The notes: generated by a model not told the origin, from the letters alone. Positions 50,779 through 63,677 are shown, counted from the first letter of the stretch. The stretch is DNA of 64,000 bases from Agaricus subrufescens (GCA_029945375.1 CM057063.1:1919894-1983893), one strand, 5' to 3'. Numbers and translations are program-made.

Positions 50779-53507
50779 ATGTTTGGCTGGTTAACTTGGT
50801 TCAAAAAACCACCATCTCCCGCTCTAGACCGCATGAGACTCGGCCCCGATGACAACCCCAACAATCCACTCATGGTCCGGCCCTCCCATCTTTCCCATTT
50901 TTACGTATATCACCTAACACTCTCTCCCCCCCAAAAAAATAATTTAGATCCAATTTTTCACTTGGGATGCACTTCAAGAAGATTCTTCATGGTGGAAACA
51001 CTTTGAAAACGAAGTCCCCCGTCTCGTCCAGTTGGGCTTTACCCAAGCTTGGCTTCCTCCCATGAATAAAGCCGCCGAAAATGTCAGTTTGAATGTACCT
51101 TTTCCTACTGTTTCACTTCCTTTTATATCATGTAAAATCGTGTTTGGACCAAGGTCACTCATCTGAACCACTAATTTAACAGGGACGACAAACCGGGCGG
51201 GGATATGATGCTTACGATCTAGTAAGGGAAATCTCCTCAACATATAAATATATATTCATCGACTAACAAAAAGTTATACACTTTCATCAGTGGGATCTTG
51301 GCGAATTCAACCAAAAAGGCGGTGTGGAAACGCGATGGGGATCCAAACAAGAGCTTGTTAAAGCATGTGAAACGGCTAACCAGTACGGGCTCGACGTTCT
51401 AGTTGACGCAGTCCTGAACGTGAGTAATCATTTGCTCGAATTTATTTTTATTTTAATAGCCCATGCTATCACTAGCATAAGCATGGTGGAGATACAACCG
51501 AGCATGCTCAGGCTATCCCTTCAAATCCCCAAAATCGCCTCAAGAACGCTGGAAAGCGACAAGAAATAGAGGTTTGGATTCCCATCTTATCTTAAAGACT
51601 CTAAAATCTCATCTTCTGTCAGAGTTGGACTGTCTTCAACTTCCCCGGGAGGAATGGAAAGGTGAAAATCATATTCTCTTATTCATCACTCCCCGACTGA
51701 CAAATCAAAATAAATACCCTTCTGATCAGTACAGCAGCTTTCGATGGAACCAAAGCCATTTCACTGGTTCGTTTACCACACACACGAGATCGTCCACTTT
51801 AGCGCTAAATACCTCTACAGGAGTTGACTACGACCACAAGTCGAAATCCAAACAAATTTACCGACTTGTTGGACCCGGTCATAAAGGTTGGTCCCCAAAC
51901 GTAGACAACGAACTTGGAAATTATGATTTTCTAATGGGAAATGACGTTTGTGTCTCATTCAATCCGCGGATTCTTGGCTTATCCGATTACCAAAGATTGA
52001 TCACCGCCATCCTGATGTCAGAGAGGACCTCTTGAAGTGGGGTACTTGGGTTCTCAACGTCCGTGAAAGTCTCCTTCCCAAAAGCATATCTCTAAATTAA
52101 TACAACCGACATCCAGACAACAAATGCATCTGGTTTTCGACTCGATGCAATCAAACATATTGATCGCAAGTTCCTTGTTTATTACGTAGAAAATTTTCAA
52201 TCACTACTAGTCATTGCCGTTGAGACCTGATCCTTTTTTTTTCTTAGCTTCGATCAGTCCGAGAGACATCTCGTCAAACAAAGCTTTTCTCAGTCGGTAC
52301 GCCACTGCCGCATTACTCAACATCATCAAACTTCACTCAAATCACATCCAGCTGAATACTGGTCGGGAGAGTAAGCCAAATCCTAGTTGTGCGTTATACA
52401 CCAGAATACTCATCTTCTTACAGCATCAGAAAAGTATTGCCTTATGTTCGAATGCTCCAAGGGGAGGTTTGTCCGACACGCCATTATTCATTTCTTCCAA
52501 AATATTCATTCCAATTTAATTTCTAGACGGCTTTCTTCGACGTTCCATTGCATATGAATTTGTGCCAAGCTAGCCGACAACGCAGTCGGTATGATCTTCG
52601 TAACATCTTCAAAGGTTCTCTCTCTCAGCATAAACCTCGGGACGCCGTAACCTTTGTTGATAATCATGAGTGAGCGCTTGCCAATTCTCATCACTGATTT
52701 TTTTTATGGGTTTCTGACTGTTTCGCAGTACGGTATGTAATATTTCTTGATCTTGCGGGTTTACTTTTTGAAAGTGGTAAAATGTTTCCAAGGTTGAAGG
52801 ACAGAGTCTCGAAAGTTGGGTAAGTCTCTTCGCTCGTTGAGTTCGGATAAAGACATTGTGCCCACTACGCAACCATCAGGTAGAGCCGGCTTTCAAAGTT
52901 CAAGCATATGCATTAATATTACTCCGAGGTATCGGCCATCCGTAAGTCTTCCCACAAATCCCTTTCCAGAGAACACTCCCAATCAACTCAATTCGGATCT
53001 AGTTGCGTCTTTTACGGTGATCTCTATCCCAACAAAGAATGTTACGACAAAAGCATCGCCAAAGACATCACTCTCTTAATTCAAGTCAGACAGAAATATG
53101 CTTATGGCCCCCTGCAAGATTACTTTCATGAGAAGAACTGTATCGGATTTGTTCGTAAGGGCGATAGTCAACACTCGGGTTGTGCGGTGGTCATTAGTAA
53201 CAGAGCAGAAGAGTAAGCGTCTAGAGTGCGGCTTGGCAACGGCAAAAAAGAAACTCACATAATATTTCTCTGATATTCAGCTCCAATGCGTCTATCCATA
53301 ATCTTCGGATGAACGTCGGGAAAGTGAGTCCCGGAGTTTAGTTATTGATGCCGTAGTGTGTGTAATAACTTATCTTATCAGGTCAATGCCGGAACTATCT
53401 ATCGAAGCTTTATGACGCAACATGGAGAAGTGGAAATAGATGCCGATGGATGGGGAACTTTTACTTGTTTCGCTAATCATGTTCAAGTTTGGGTTAAAGG
53501 GTTTTGA
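50779..53507 (+). CDS. Alpha-amylase, intracellular-type GH13
   Basis: An intron-rich gene from the ATG at 50779 (MFGWLTWFKKPPSP) to 53507. Spliced segments carry IQFFTWDALQEDSSWW, FTQAWLPPMNKA, DLGEFNQKGGVETRWGSKQE, GLDVLVDAVLN, VDYDHKSKSKQIYRLVGPGH, ELGNYDFLMG, the nucleophile region SGFRLDAIKHIDRKF (Asp), the acid EYWSG (Glu), and FVDNHDT (third Asp). The tail has CVFYGDLYPNKECYDKSIA and a C-terminal beta domain ending VQVWVKGF. The DGIP-like and GH13 order fit the cytoplasmic subgroup (bacterial-type, GH13_5-like). There is no signal peptide, unlike typical secreted fungal amylases. It cleaves alpha-1,4-glucans. All three catalytic residues are intact; the exon near 52200-52300 is my least certain boundary. 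Confidence 0.9.
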
Positions 53508-53700
53508 ATCTAGGGGTTTATGCATATATAATGTGATAAAACAGTGTAACACAATGTGGTATATGATTTATACTTGGGGAACGCACTTTAAAACACGTTG
53601 CATCGATCTCCTAGGAATACAATTGTAATTACATGAAACGTTTTCGGATGATAGATAATACAATAATACGGGAATGTCCATAAAGAAAAGAAAACGTGCT

Positions 53701-56041
53701 TTAGTGAAAAGATTTGATCACTGCCGAATCTCCATCATCAGAGAATCGACGATGACGGTTTTGTAATTCATAATATTGAGGATACTCTTTTCTCGTCGGG
53801 CTATCTAATCTCCCCTCAGAGTGATCCGAGTCTCCTTCATTCACACCGACAACGCCCCGGCTCATGGACATAGTCGCGGCTTCGCCTCCCATGTTCCTGA
53901 GGTCTTCTTGTTGATACTCATCTTCAAATATTGCGGCTGTCTCTTCTAGTGTCCTGCCTGCAATGCACATCGTAGTTTAGTATGCGCAAAACTCACGGGT
54001 GACTCAAAAAACATACCTTTGGTCTCCACGACAAACCACACCACAAATACCAGCTCAACGATGAGCCATGCGCAATATGCGAGATAGTACCACCAGCCTA
54101 TCGCTTCAAGGGCCCAGGGATTGATAAATTGATTAAATGTAGATGTGAGCATAACGACGAGATTCTAAAAGAGATGTTTAAGTCTGAAATTTCGCCTTTT
54201 TTTCGGGTAGAGAAGGACTTTACCATTAACGCAAAACCTCTGGCGCGAACTTTATAAGGCAGGATTTCGAGAGTGTATGCGACAAGCATAGGAGTATACG
54301 CAATATCGTAGAAAAAGTAGTAAAGAAAAATGATGGGAATAGTAGCTTCGCGTAGCACGTTAATGAACCGGAAGCGCAAAGGAAACTGAGACAAGACTCA
54401 CCTCGTGCGGCGGCAACGTTACCCATTGTATTGTAAAGCGCAGAAGATACGGTCCACGCAGAGAAAGCTAGACAGGCAGCGTTGAGAGAATCGCAGTAAC
54501 ACTTAGTTAATTGACACTTACTGATAAGCATACCAGCATTTGAAACGATGAACAGCGAGCGCCGGCCAACCCAATCTATCAGCATAGCAGCTGATGCCGC
54601 GATGCACAGATTGAAAATCTAAACTTGACTTAAGAAATGGACCACAAGTGCTGGCTGGAAGGGGGTACCTGAAGGCCACCGTTAATTGCTGCCTTCGTTT
54701 CTGTCCGTGTTACCCCAACACCTTCGAGGACAAGATTGATATAGTACGAGACCAAGCCATTCCCGCTAATAAGCGTTTATAGTAAGTCGCTGTCAATTGA
54801 ACGAATGAGCTACAGAATACTGACCTCCACTGTGAAAACATTGCAATCGCAATGATAATCCGCATTCGCTTCCTGTTGCCAGGAGTAGCAAATAGAGATA
54901 GATAGGAAGTATTCTTGTTTGTTTCCTCCTCCATTCGAAGTGCGTGTCGAATTTGAGCGACCTCGAAAACGACAAGAGGATCTCGAGCATCATCACCATT
55001 TGCGTGGTATTTAGCCAAGATAGAGGATGCTTGTCCTTCCTATAAATATTCGTCAGATATCATTTCTTCTACATCATTGTCGATGAACTTTACCATTCCT
55101 TTGGACACCAAAAATCGTGGGCTTTCTGGAATGAACCAGATCAAGAGTACCTGTAGCAAAGGTACGAAACCTTGGACTAGACTGGGTGCTCGCCATGACC
55201 ACACGCTCTCGCGGGCTCCGATATATGCACCAAAGCATACCTCAGATAGAGTTTCAGCACCTTCGCACTTTGTTCAGGTTCCGATCCAACTCACCCAGGC
55301 AGATATAATACTACCAATGTACCAACTCGAATTATATATCGAGCTTATCTTTCCCCGTTGTGTAGGGTAAGATAGCTCAACCAGCAGTAGCGGCGCCGCA
55401 TTCGTACACATGGTCAATCCGACGCCAACTTCACATAGATGTTAGTTTGGCAATCATGGAGACTGACGGATTTCTTACGAGTGACACGTGCGCCAATAAA
55501 CATGGCAACGGAGTGTGCTGCTGCTTGTACCCCAACACCAGCAAGCATAATAATTGAGCCCACAAACAAAGTTGCCCTTCTCCCGAAGTGGTCGGAAATA
55601 AATGGAGTAAATGGAAGACCCTGGAAATTTTTCCAATTTAACTCTGCTGATTCGCCGTAAATTCTCATTGAACCCACCAAAATACCACCCAAATTCTGGG
55701 CAAAGCCAATGAGTCCTGTGGAATTATCTTTCAATTCACTGAAAAAAAGTATCCTGTGAACACTTACCTAAATCTCGACCCTGTGGATGCCCAAAGAAAT
55801 CTTGCCATCCAGGTAGAATTTGAAGGCCTGAAAACACACCATAAACCGGTATCCTACATCATTTTCGCAATCCGCCATACCATTCACTAACGATGAGTCA
55901 AGCCCATTCGACACCGATGTCAACAACGGAAGCACTAGCATCATGTTGAGTATCAAGATGCCTACACCGTTCTGTCTTCAATTTTACATATGCCGCGTTT
56001 TTTTCGTCGTGACCCACCTCGATTTGTCCACCAAGGTCCAT
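53701..56041 (-). CDS. MFS sugar transporter
   Basis: A twelve-helix-type sugar permease read on the minus strand. Segments include VLPLLTSVSNGLDSSLVNG, the first sugar-porter motif LPFTPFISDHFGRRATLFVG, LVELSYPTQRGKISSIYNSS, IPESPRFLVSKGMESQASS, the loop NRKRMRIIIAIAMFSQWSGN, a second-half GRR motif in MLIDWVGRRSLF, LPYKVRARGFALM and VETKGRTLEETAAIFEDEYQ, ending in a hydrophilic Ser/Asp-rich tail. It is expected in the plasma membrane, importing a hexose or disaccharide with protons (lactose-permease-like group). The start is uncertain: I use the ATG at 56041 (MDLGGQIE), but the frame stays open upstream to a possible acceptor near 56205, so a further 5' exon is possible. Confidence 0.88.
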
Positions 56042-57081
56042 GGTGGATGAAATCAATGATTGTCCATCCTGGAACAGTTCCGGGTGCCATAGCTTAAGAC
56101 CAGGTTTTCCGATGGTGAGCAAGTGAGAAACCAAAAAAATCTTGTGGGAACCCCAGAGGGAAACCAGACCAGAGCCGAGAGGGCGCCGGAACCTATGAGA
56201 GGGGGATAATCGTTTTCATCCAGGGGACTATCATCGATCCACTATATGTATGTGAATGGTACTCCGGCGTTTAAGCATACATCCCCCAAGGGGAAGCAAG
56301 TAAATAATCACCTGAATCAGGAGTCCCGAGGCTTGGGCATCAAATACCTTAAAAGAGGTTCGCGGCGTAACCCAAAGATCCCTGTGGCGTTTCTCAAGCG
56401 TCCAGTTCGCTGGCTTAACCTAAACCACTAGCCTCTGATTTCCCCGCACTGCAAGATTGTGAGGAGCCGGGAGAATCAAAGGAGATGTGGGGTGATTGAG
56501 TAAGGGTGACAACTTCCCACTGAGTTCTACGAGAGTGACCTTGGTTCTCCGGAAAAACATATGTAGCGAGTGCCCAAAGCCGAAGAAACACCGATTTTCG
56601 CATGTTTCACAGATTCCAGACCGAGCGGCCCCACTCACACTGAAACGGAACAGATGACAAGGGGCAATTGGGAAAATGAAGGAGCGGGTTCAGAGTAAGT
56701 TTCTGAACGGGCCGGCCCGAGCCCAAAAAATGATCATCAGTTAGCCTCACCCACGCTTGGTGCTATATACCTACCAGCTGCGTGCCAAATGGAATAGGTT
56801 TGACTAAGAGGCTTGCGGGTCTACCTGAAAATTTCATGTGTGAGTAAAATTATTCGTCAAAAATGGAGCGAGGGTCCAAATAGCTGGATACATGGTGGGT
56901 ACCACTAGTCGATCGTCACGACGACCCTGTAGCGGCCCCCAGGCTTGTGATACGCCACAACAGGGTCGGGGTCGTCTGACAAATTGTGCCCTTGTGCCTG
57001 TCGACTGTCCAATAACGAGGTGAGAAATAGATATCTCATTGCATCAGACTTATCACTGACCATATTAGCGTTTCGAATGCC
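56042..57081. other. Intergenic, about 1 kb
   Basis: Upstream of the sugar transporter; may hide one more 5' exon of that gene near 56100-56210. No other gene or repeat was recognised. Confidence 0.45.
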
Positions 57082-57573
57082 ATGCCTCTCGGCGACCCCG
57101 GCTGCTACCCTTGCCGCGCTGGCACACTCGTTCGTTGGACGGTGTTAAATTTCACGTCACGTTCAAATCGTAGACCCATCAAAAGGTTCCCAAATCCTCT
57201 CGAGATATTCAACACTATCAGCATGTTTAAGGACGATCCTCATCAAAGCATTGCCTCAAACGTCTGTATCATCGAGAAAGGAAAAGTCCTTCACTTTAAA
57301 CTCAAAGGTCGTGTTTCCGTGTCGGAGAATGTCGTCTCCATTTTCGGCAAAAATCGGACCCAACCACGATGACTGCCGATTGTGAGCAGCCACAAAGGAA
57401 ACAAAGAGTTAGTAATTACTAAAGGGTCCCAAGAGGTTGAATGTACGGTGAGTGTTTTTTCAAATGATAGTGCTCATCACCCCAAAGGTAGACCTACGAA
57501 CGCACTTGATCTAGTAAATTTAAAACAGAGGCTCCCGGGTGGTACTTTCAATCGAAACTTGACTATCCCTTAG
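57082..57573 (+). other. Possible broken open reading frame (one in-frame stop)
   Basis: Two frames, 57082-57372 and 57382-57573, share the same register and are parted by a single TGA at 57370. Together they would give about 160 residues, including SMFKDDPHQSIASNVCIIEK and KGSQEVECTVSVFSNDSAHH. I do not recognise a family and see no clean intron that removes the stop. It could be a decayed gene, a short unannotated gene or chance. Confidence 0.25.
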
Positions 57574-59285
57574 TCTTCGAACCCCGAAGTATACAAAAAA
57601 CATGATAGAATATATTCTGCGAGTCAACCTTCTTTTGCTATGTTATCATAGTCGTCATATACAGGTTATGTTTCATCTACTCGCATTACAACACATTAGC
57701 TCTGTTAAACATGTGCGAAATCTAACGAGTCATGCACAGCTACCTCTCAGGAGTGGGTATCTTGCCGGTTCGTCTTCGCCTCACTTTGACCCCTTCTTTG
57801 CTCTGCCTCCCCACATTTAGGATCCCAGTTCTTCTCTCGCATCTTCAGTTGTCTCTGACTTCAACAAAAAGTTCCTGATGCTATATGACGACTCTATTTG
57901 CTTACATGAACCTGGATTACCTGGGCGCACGCTAGTAGGCCTCTTGATGGGCTCGACCGAAGAGGATCATTTAATGTCTCTACTTTAACTGAGTGGCAGC
58001 AAAGTGGATGGCATTGCATCGTAAAGATCGACTTTACGGTCTCGCATCTTTCCCTCTGATGTTGCTTCTAGTAGCTGCCCCTTATCATCCTGTGTTTCAT
58101 CCAGCCTCTTGCCTCGAATATCAGCCCTTTTAAACATATACAGCCTGTCACAGGCAGACGTCCGTTTCATGATTGATCAGCGCTGTCGCTGAGGCTGTGC
58201 GGGATGTTTTTCGCAGAGCAATCTGTCGAGTTCGCCCTTTTGTCCTTCAGTCTAGTTGAGCTGGATCATAGGTTTGATGATATGTTTGGATCTACCAGTC
58301 ACCTCCAGTCGTAGCTTACTCTAGTTCCTCGAACATGTTGAATGATCCTGAGTTCGACATCATGATTTTCCGCGATCTAATACTTCTCAAGATCTTCATT
58401 CTGTCGTCGCGTAACGTCCTTGGAGTTAGTTTTTCCGTTTAAAAATAGTGCTGTACAATAAACTGGTTCTATTATTGAGTGTGTAATTTGAGGCGATGTC
58501 ATGATCATAAATAGCATTGATCGTGATAGATGCCATATCAGCGAAACGTCAAGGTACCTTTCACTACCTTTTCTTGTCGGCTTCAAAGGTAGACAAAGTG
58601 ATGCAGGTCATTTTGTCTACTGAATGAATACACTTCAACGCCATCAAAAAAGTCAATGTTCTACCCTACGTTAATACGAAGGAACAAGTAGAATAAGTAA
58701 GCATCAAGAAGTCGTCTCAACGATATAAAGGCTTTAAATAGCAAAACAATACTCAGTCAGCCTGTTTGCGGTCTGACTTTGCAAGACTACTTCACATTAC
58801 CAAGAAGAAAAATACTTGTTATATTTGTAACAAGTGAAATAAGTATAGAAAGTAACAAAATATACTTTGACGTTTCCCTGATGTGGGGCCTGAAGGCCTG
58901 AAGCTAGAAGGCCTAATTTATGAGCTCTTGAGGATTTGATTGGCTCCATCTCAAAAATGTCTACAAAGATGCTTCAGGGTCCATCATTAGCTGCGAGTGT
59001 GGTAGGCCCCGTGCTATATATCAGGACCTAGGCGAAGCTAGCCCCGTTTGAGCACATGCTCACGTCTGCGCTCGTGATGATTGAAGCGATGATTGACGGA
59101 TCAATTGATAAATAAACCAGTAATTTTTCTAAGCCTATTTTTTCACCGTGGACTGGGAATCTGAGGACCTACCAGGACCTAACTGGAGCCATATTTATGA
59201 CGTATCATTTGGTAGGGGTGAGGGATATATACAACTGCTGAAGATGTGAGTGTTGACTCGGACATATTCTTGCTTCCAACTCTCC
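57574..59285. other. Intergenic: long upstream region of a duplicated membrane protein gene
   Basis: From about 57770 this stretch matches 61310-62451 in order, with insertions and deletions. Shared marks include AATATCAGCCCTT/AAATCAGCCCTT, CATATACAGCC and CATGATTGAT. It is the upstream part of a tandem duplication that carries the next gene. No coding gene is supported. Confidence 0.55.
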
Positions 59286-60510
59286 ATGGGAAATTCTACC
59301 ACAACCCCACTACGAGGAGCACTGCTCCCTGTTAATCAGCTTGAGCTTGTCTCTACCACTACCGTGACCGGGACCCTCTATGGCATTGCATTCACCCTCT
59401 TCACCTTATATGTCCATTCAATAGTTCTTCAACTTCGCAATGGAGGCAGAAAAAGACAAGCAAAGTTCATGCTGGGGTACAGTGTGATTATTATGCTTTG
59501 TGGATTGTACAGTCTGGTATCAAACGCTTGGACTACACAAGATGCCTACATCAAACATAGCGACTTCCCCGGGAGTCCATTTCGTTATATACCAACAACA
59601 TTTCATGATAATCGTGGAATAAAAGTTGGCCTAGCCTGTCAGACGGTCGTTATTATCATGACGTCAGCAATTCAGGTGTGTAGTGTGTTTCTCTCGCAGA
59701 TGGTACAAAGCAGTTTAATTTGGAGCAAGGTTTGGCGTGTATGGGTCATTTGGGGTGCAACTAGATATGCGAATTTGGTTGTTGTGTTGCCTCTACTATG
59801 TTTCTTGAGTTTTGTGGGTAAGCGACTTCCAGCGGTTTCTTTGCTCCTGTGAAATGACTGAATCCATTCCAGCGTTAAGTCTGAGGATTACAATCCTCAG
59901 AACCACTTTGACATTTGCAGAAGTATCTAAATCGAATCCCAGAGTGGACATAGCACAAGTTGGGATTCAAGCCACCACGACATTGCTCTGTACGGTTTTG
60001 ATATCTGTATATCTCATTTTTATGGAATGGCGGCAAAGAAGATTAATTGGTACGAAAGTTATATGACCTAGTGATGGATTTGCTCTAACGCAGAAATTCT
60101 GATAGGGAACTCACAAGGATATGTTGGATATATAAATGTTGTCACTATACTCATTGAGTCGTATACTCTTGAGACTGTCTGGCTTCTGCTTCAACCAATC
60201 ACCCAAAATCACCCTTCAACTCTTTTCTTTGAAGAGTCTGCGCTCTACATGGAGGTAAGTATACCATGCATGAAGCCAGTGACAGCAGTTCATCACGAAA
60301 TGTGTCTAGATAATTTCCTACCTTCTCGTGCAGTACCGAGTTGCCCGAGGCAAATCGTATGAATCACAAAGGGGGCAGAGAAATATTAGTACCCTGCGCT
60401 GGAACAATTCGGATCGTGCTACAATGCAAACCGGGGAAACTAGGGAAATTCATGATGGTCCCCATGTAGTTGTCCCACCAGAAGTATCACGAGTTTCTAG
60501 TGTAGTCTAG
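57770..60510 (+). repeat. Tandem duplication unit 1 (membrane protein gene plus upstream DNA)
   Basis: Homologous to 61310-63677 over both the non-coding upstream part and the gene. The coding part is more similar than the upstream part. Edges are approximate. Confidence 0.7.
59286..60510 (+). CDS. Seven-helix fungal membrane protein, function unknown
   Basis: Exons 59286-59817, 59873-60049, 60106-60254 and 60310-60510 join in frame to 352 residues. Seven hydrophobic helices are visible: GTLYGIAFTLFTLYVHSIVL; FMLGYSVIIMLCGLYSLVSN; LACQTVVIIMTSAIQ; ANLVVVLPLLCFLSFV; TTTLLCTVLISVYLIFM; NVVTILIESYTLETVWLLLQ; and IISYLLVQY. A polar tail with STLRWNNSD follows. The N-terminus with NSTTTPLRG lies outside or in the lumen. 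This is a lineage-expanded basidiomycete family of GPCR-like architecture with no known ligand or role. The gene is one of a tandem pair; the segment at 59674-59718 reads through in frame here but is longer and out of frame in the second copy. Confidence 0.85.
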
Positions 60511-62451
60511 AAACCACGGCTTCTTATCAATATATGCATACCTGCTGTTTCTGCTGTAGTATTCCACTGTGCAACTATTAGTGTTTAATACGAAGAAAAA
60601 TACTGTTCTGCCCAGTCTTTGTGTCATTGAGCGTCCTTTCGGGAACCTTGATAGTTGCACCTCTTTACAAGGTGTTTGGCCCTATCTGGTGGGAAGGAAC
60701 CTGGTAGTCTGGCAACGGAGTAGACTTTTACTGCAGTACACCGTTCATAACTGGTAGACGAACCATTCTCATGAGGTGAACGACACATTGCTGCTTTTAA
60801 AGCCCTGTTAGGATGGGTGATCGGCTACGCCCGATTCGGCCGATCACCTTTCCTTGCTTCAACCACCATGGTCCCGAGCACCTGCACTCACTTCCTCTCG
60901 ACTGGCACTTCCGAAAAAAAGTCCTCCATCAAAAATGACCCGCAAAATTCAAGATGATAATAATCTTCGGGCGACGAGCCATCACGGGGATGACTCCTTC
61001 AAGAAATCAATTGAAAACGGCGACCGCTCGCCTTCGGACTCACCTGTCCGATGCATGATCACAGCATCGGTCGCACACTTTATTACTTGGGGAATGAAGG
61101 GAACAGGAAACTTTATTATCACATTCATTTAGACGTGCAAGTACGAATTTTCTCTCCTTTTCTTTTGTCGTTGGTGGCTTTCGCCTCTCGACTCTCTACA
61201 TTGAAAATCTGTATACAAAGGGCACATTCGTAGTAAGATAATGATTGAATAAACATTATCTCTGTTTTGCTGCTGCTCAATTGTCGTCTGAAAAACCTGG
61301 GCACTTCAGCCCTCTGTTCGTCGTCTTGACCTTCTGTTTATTATCTCCGTCCCTCTCTCATATCCTCAAATTTCTCTGACCCCAACCAGATGTTCATTAA
61401 ATCGTATGACAACCCCATTTGCGCAAACGAAAAATTATCTGAATGCACATTAGGCTTCTTGACGGGCCCGACTGAAGAGGAGCATGTTTTTGGCCTCTGT
61501 ATTGACTGCCATCTATTCTTCCTGCCCCAAAATATACGATTAGATGGATGCCACCACATTGTAACCATCAATTTTCCACTCTGCTTTTATCCCTTTGACA
61601 TTGCTACAAGCAGCTACTATTGATAACACTGTGTTTCATCTGCTCTGTTGGCACAGGAAATCAGCCCTTCTAATCATATACAGCCTTTCATAGGCTGACG
61701 TCGCTCATGATTGATTTGTAGTGTTGCTGAGGGTTTGTTGAGTCCGCTCTTTAACCCAGGTAAGTCAGTGGATGATAACTTTGGCCCTACTAAACCCCCT
61801 TCGGTCGATGCTTACTCAAGTTCCTTGCACGTGTTGAATGTTCTATGTGTTTGACATTGTAATCCTCCGCGATTCAATACGAAGCAGATTCTCTTCTAAT
61901 GTCGCGTTATATAACACCCCTACTTTTGGTCTAAAAATAGTACTATATCATCGACTTGTTCTATTATTGTTCATGTGCTTTGGAGTGTTGTTAAGTTAAA
62001 ATCGTGAATCGCAATGATCATGATAGATGGGGTTTAACCCATGAGCATTAGGATATGTTCGGCTTTATTCCAAAGTTATCTACGAATGTGCTTCATAGTC
62101 CATGAAGAAGATGAGACCGTGGCAGACTTCGGGGTTATCAGGTCCTTATGGGGAGTCTGTGCCTTGTCTGTACCTTTGGGCAAAGCTAATTACTGTGTGG
62201 CTATGTGCCTACGTCGGCGCCCGTTACCATTGAAATCATGATTGACGGGTCAGTTAGGAGATAGGGAAATTAATAATACTCTTATGTCCGATTCTTCGCT
62301 GTGGACCAGAATTCCGAGGACCTGTCATGTCAGAACCAAAACAGAGCTTTGTTTGTGGCGTATCACGGTAAAAATCACACCCGCATGCAGCGGATAATCA
62401 GGGATATATACACTGTTGCGGGTTTCAACATATTCATCCTCCCAAATCTCC
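60511..62451. other. Intergenic: spacer and second copy of the duplicated upstream region
   Basis: 60511-61300 is unique sequence with a perfect 10-bp hairpin at 60816-60848; 61310-62451 repeats 57770-59285. Short frames here (for example 60854-61132) have no recognisable domain. Confidence 0.55.
60816..60848. repeat. Perfect 10-bp stem with 13-nt loop
   Basis: GGTGATCGGC at 60816-60825 pairs with GCCGATCACC at 60839-60848. It may be a repeat remnant, a terminator-like hairpin or chance; no function is implied. Confidence 0.6.
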
Positions 62452-63677
62452 ATGGACAGTAATACCACGACACCGCTACAAGGGACACTGCTCCTTGTCA
62501 ACCAACTTGAACTTGTCACCACCACTACTGTGGCCGGGACACTCTACGGCACTGCATTCACCCTTTTTATTCTATACGTTCATTCACTGGCTCCTCGACT
62601 ACGAAACGGAGACGGAACAAGACAAGCAAAGTTTATGCTGGTGTACAGTGCAATCATCATACTTTGTGGATTGTACAGTCTGATATCGAATGCCTGGACC
62701 ACTCAAAATGCCTACATCGTGCATAGCGACTTCCCCGAGAGTCCATTTCACTATATACAAACAACCTTTCATAGCGACCGTGGAATAAAGACTGGCCTCG
62801 CGTGTCAGACGGCTATTGTTATCATGACATCAGCAATCCAGGTGCGTAGTCAAGTGTATTTTTTTCTCGCAAATCCTACAAACTAGCTAAATATGGAGCA
62901 AGGTCTGGCGTGTGTGGGTTATTTGGAGTGCAACTAGATACGCTATTTTAGTTGTGGTGCTGCCTCTGTTGTGCTTCCTGAGTTTCACGGGTAAGTGACT
63001 TCCGGCGGATCATTTTCTCCGGTGAAATAAGTCACTCCATTCCAGCGTTGAGTCTGAGAGGTCCAATACTGAGAACCACTTTAACATTTGCACAAGTATC
63101 CGAATCAGTAAGTCCCAAAGAGGACATAGCACAAATTGCAATGCAAGCAACCACCACATTACTCTGCACAATATTGATATCTATATATCTCGTTCTTATG
63201 CGATGGCGACAAAGAAGATTGATTGGTATGAAATTTTGCAGAAACTACTGAAGATACTCTAATGCGGAAGGCTCGACAGGACAGTCACAAGTATACGCAC
63301 TCGGATATATGAACGTCGTCACTATCCTCATCGAATCATATTCTCTCGAAACTATCTGGCTCCTGCTTCAACCAATCACCGCAAGTCACCCTTCAACAGT
63401 GTTCTTCAATGAGTCCGCAGTCTACATAGAGGTAAATTTACCCTGAGATCAGTGTCAGCAGCTCATCACGACTCGGGGCGCCTAGATAATCGCCTACCTT
63501 CTCGTGCAGTACCGAGTTGCCCGAGGCAAATCGTATGAATCACAAAGAGAACAGAGGAACATCAGTACCCTGCGTTGGAACCATTCAGACCATGTTACAA
63601 TGCAAATTGGGGAAGGCCATGATGGTCCTCGTGTGCTCGCCCTACCAGAAGCATCACGAGTTTCGAGTATAGCCTAA
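61310..63677 (+). repeat. Tandem duplication unit 2
   Basis: Second copy of the unit at 57770-60510, in the same orientation. Edges are approximate. Confidence 0.7.
62452..63677 (+). pseudogene. Seven-helix membrane protein, second copy, probably frameshifted
   Basis: The paralogue of the gene at 59286. From the ATG at 62452 (NTTTPLQGTLLLVNQLELVT) it keeps all helices and the C-terminal tail (QYRVARGKSYESQREQRNIS) through matching exons, ending at 63677. Between the third and fourth helices, the first copy has a 45-nt stretch read in frame, while this copy has 52 nt. Neither reading through nor removing the 45-nt GT...AG segment restores the frame, and a stop appears at 62884. Unless an unusual splice is used, the protein is cut to about 144 residues. 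Later exons remain open, so the lesion is young or the gene is spliced in a way I missed. Confidence 0.6.

Noticed and set aside
60854..61132. Small gene in the spacer between duplicates
   Set aside because: No domain, no splice support and no counterpart in the other unit.
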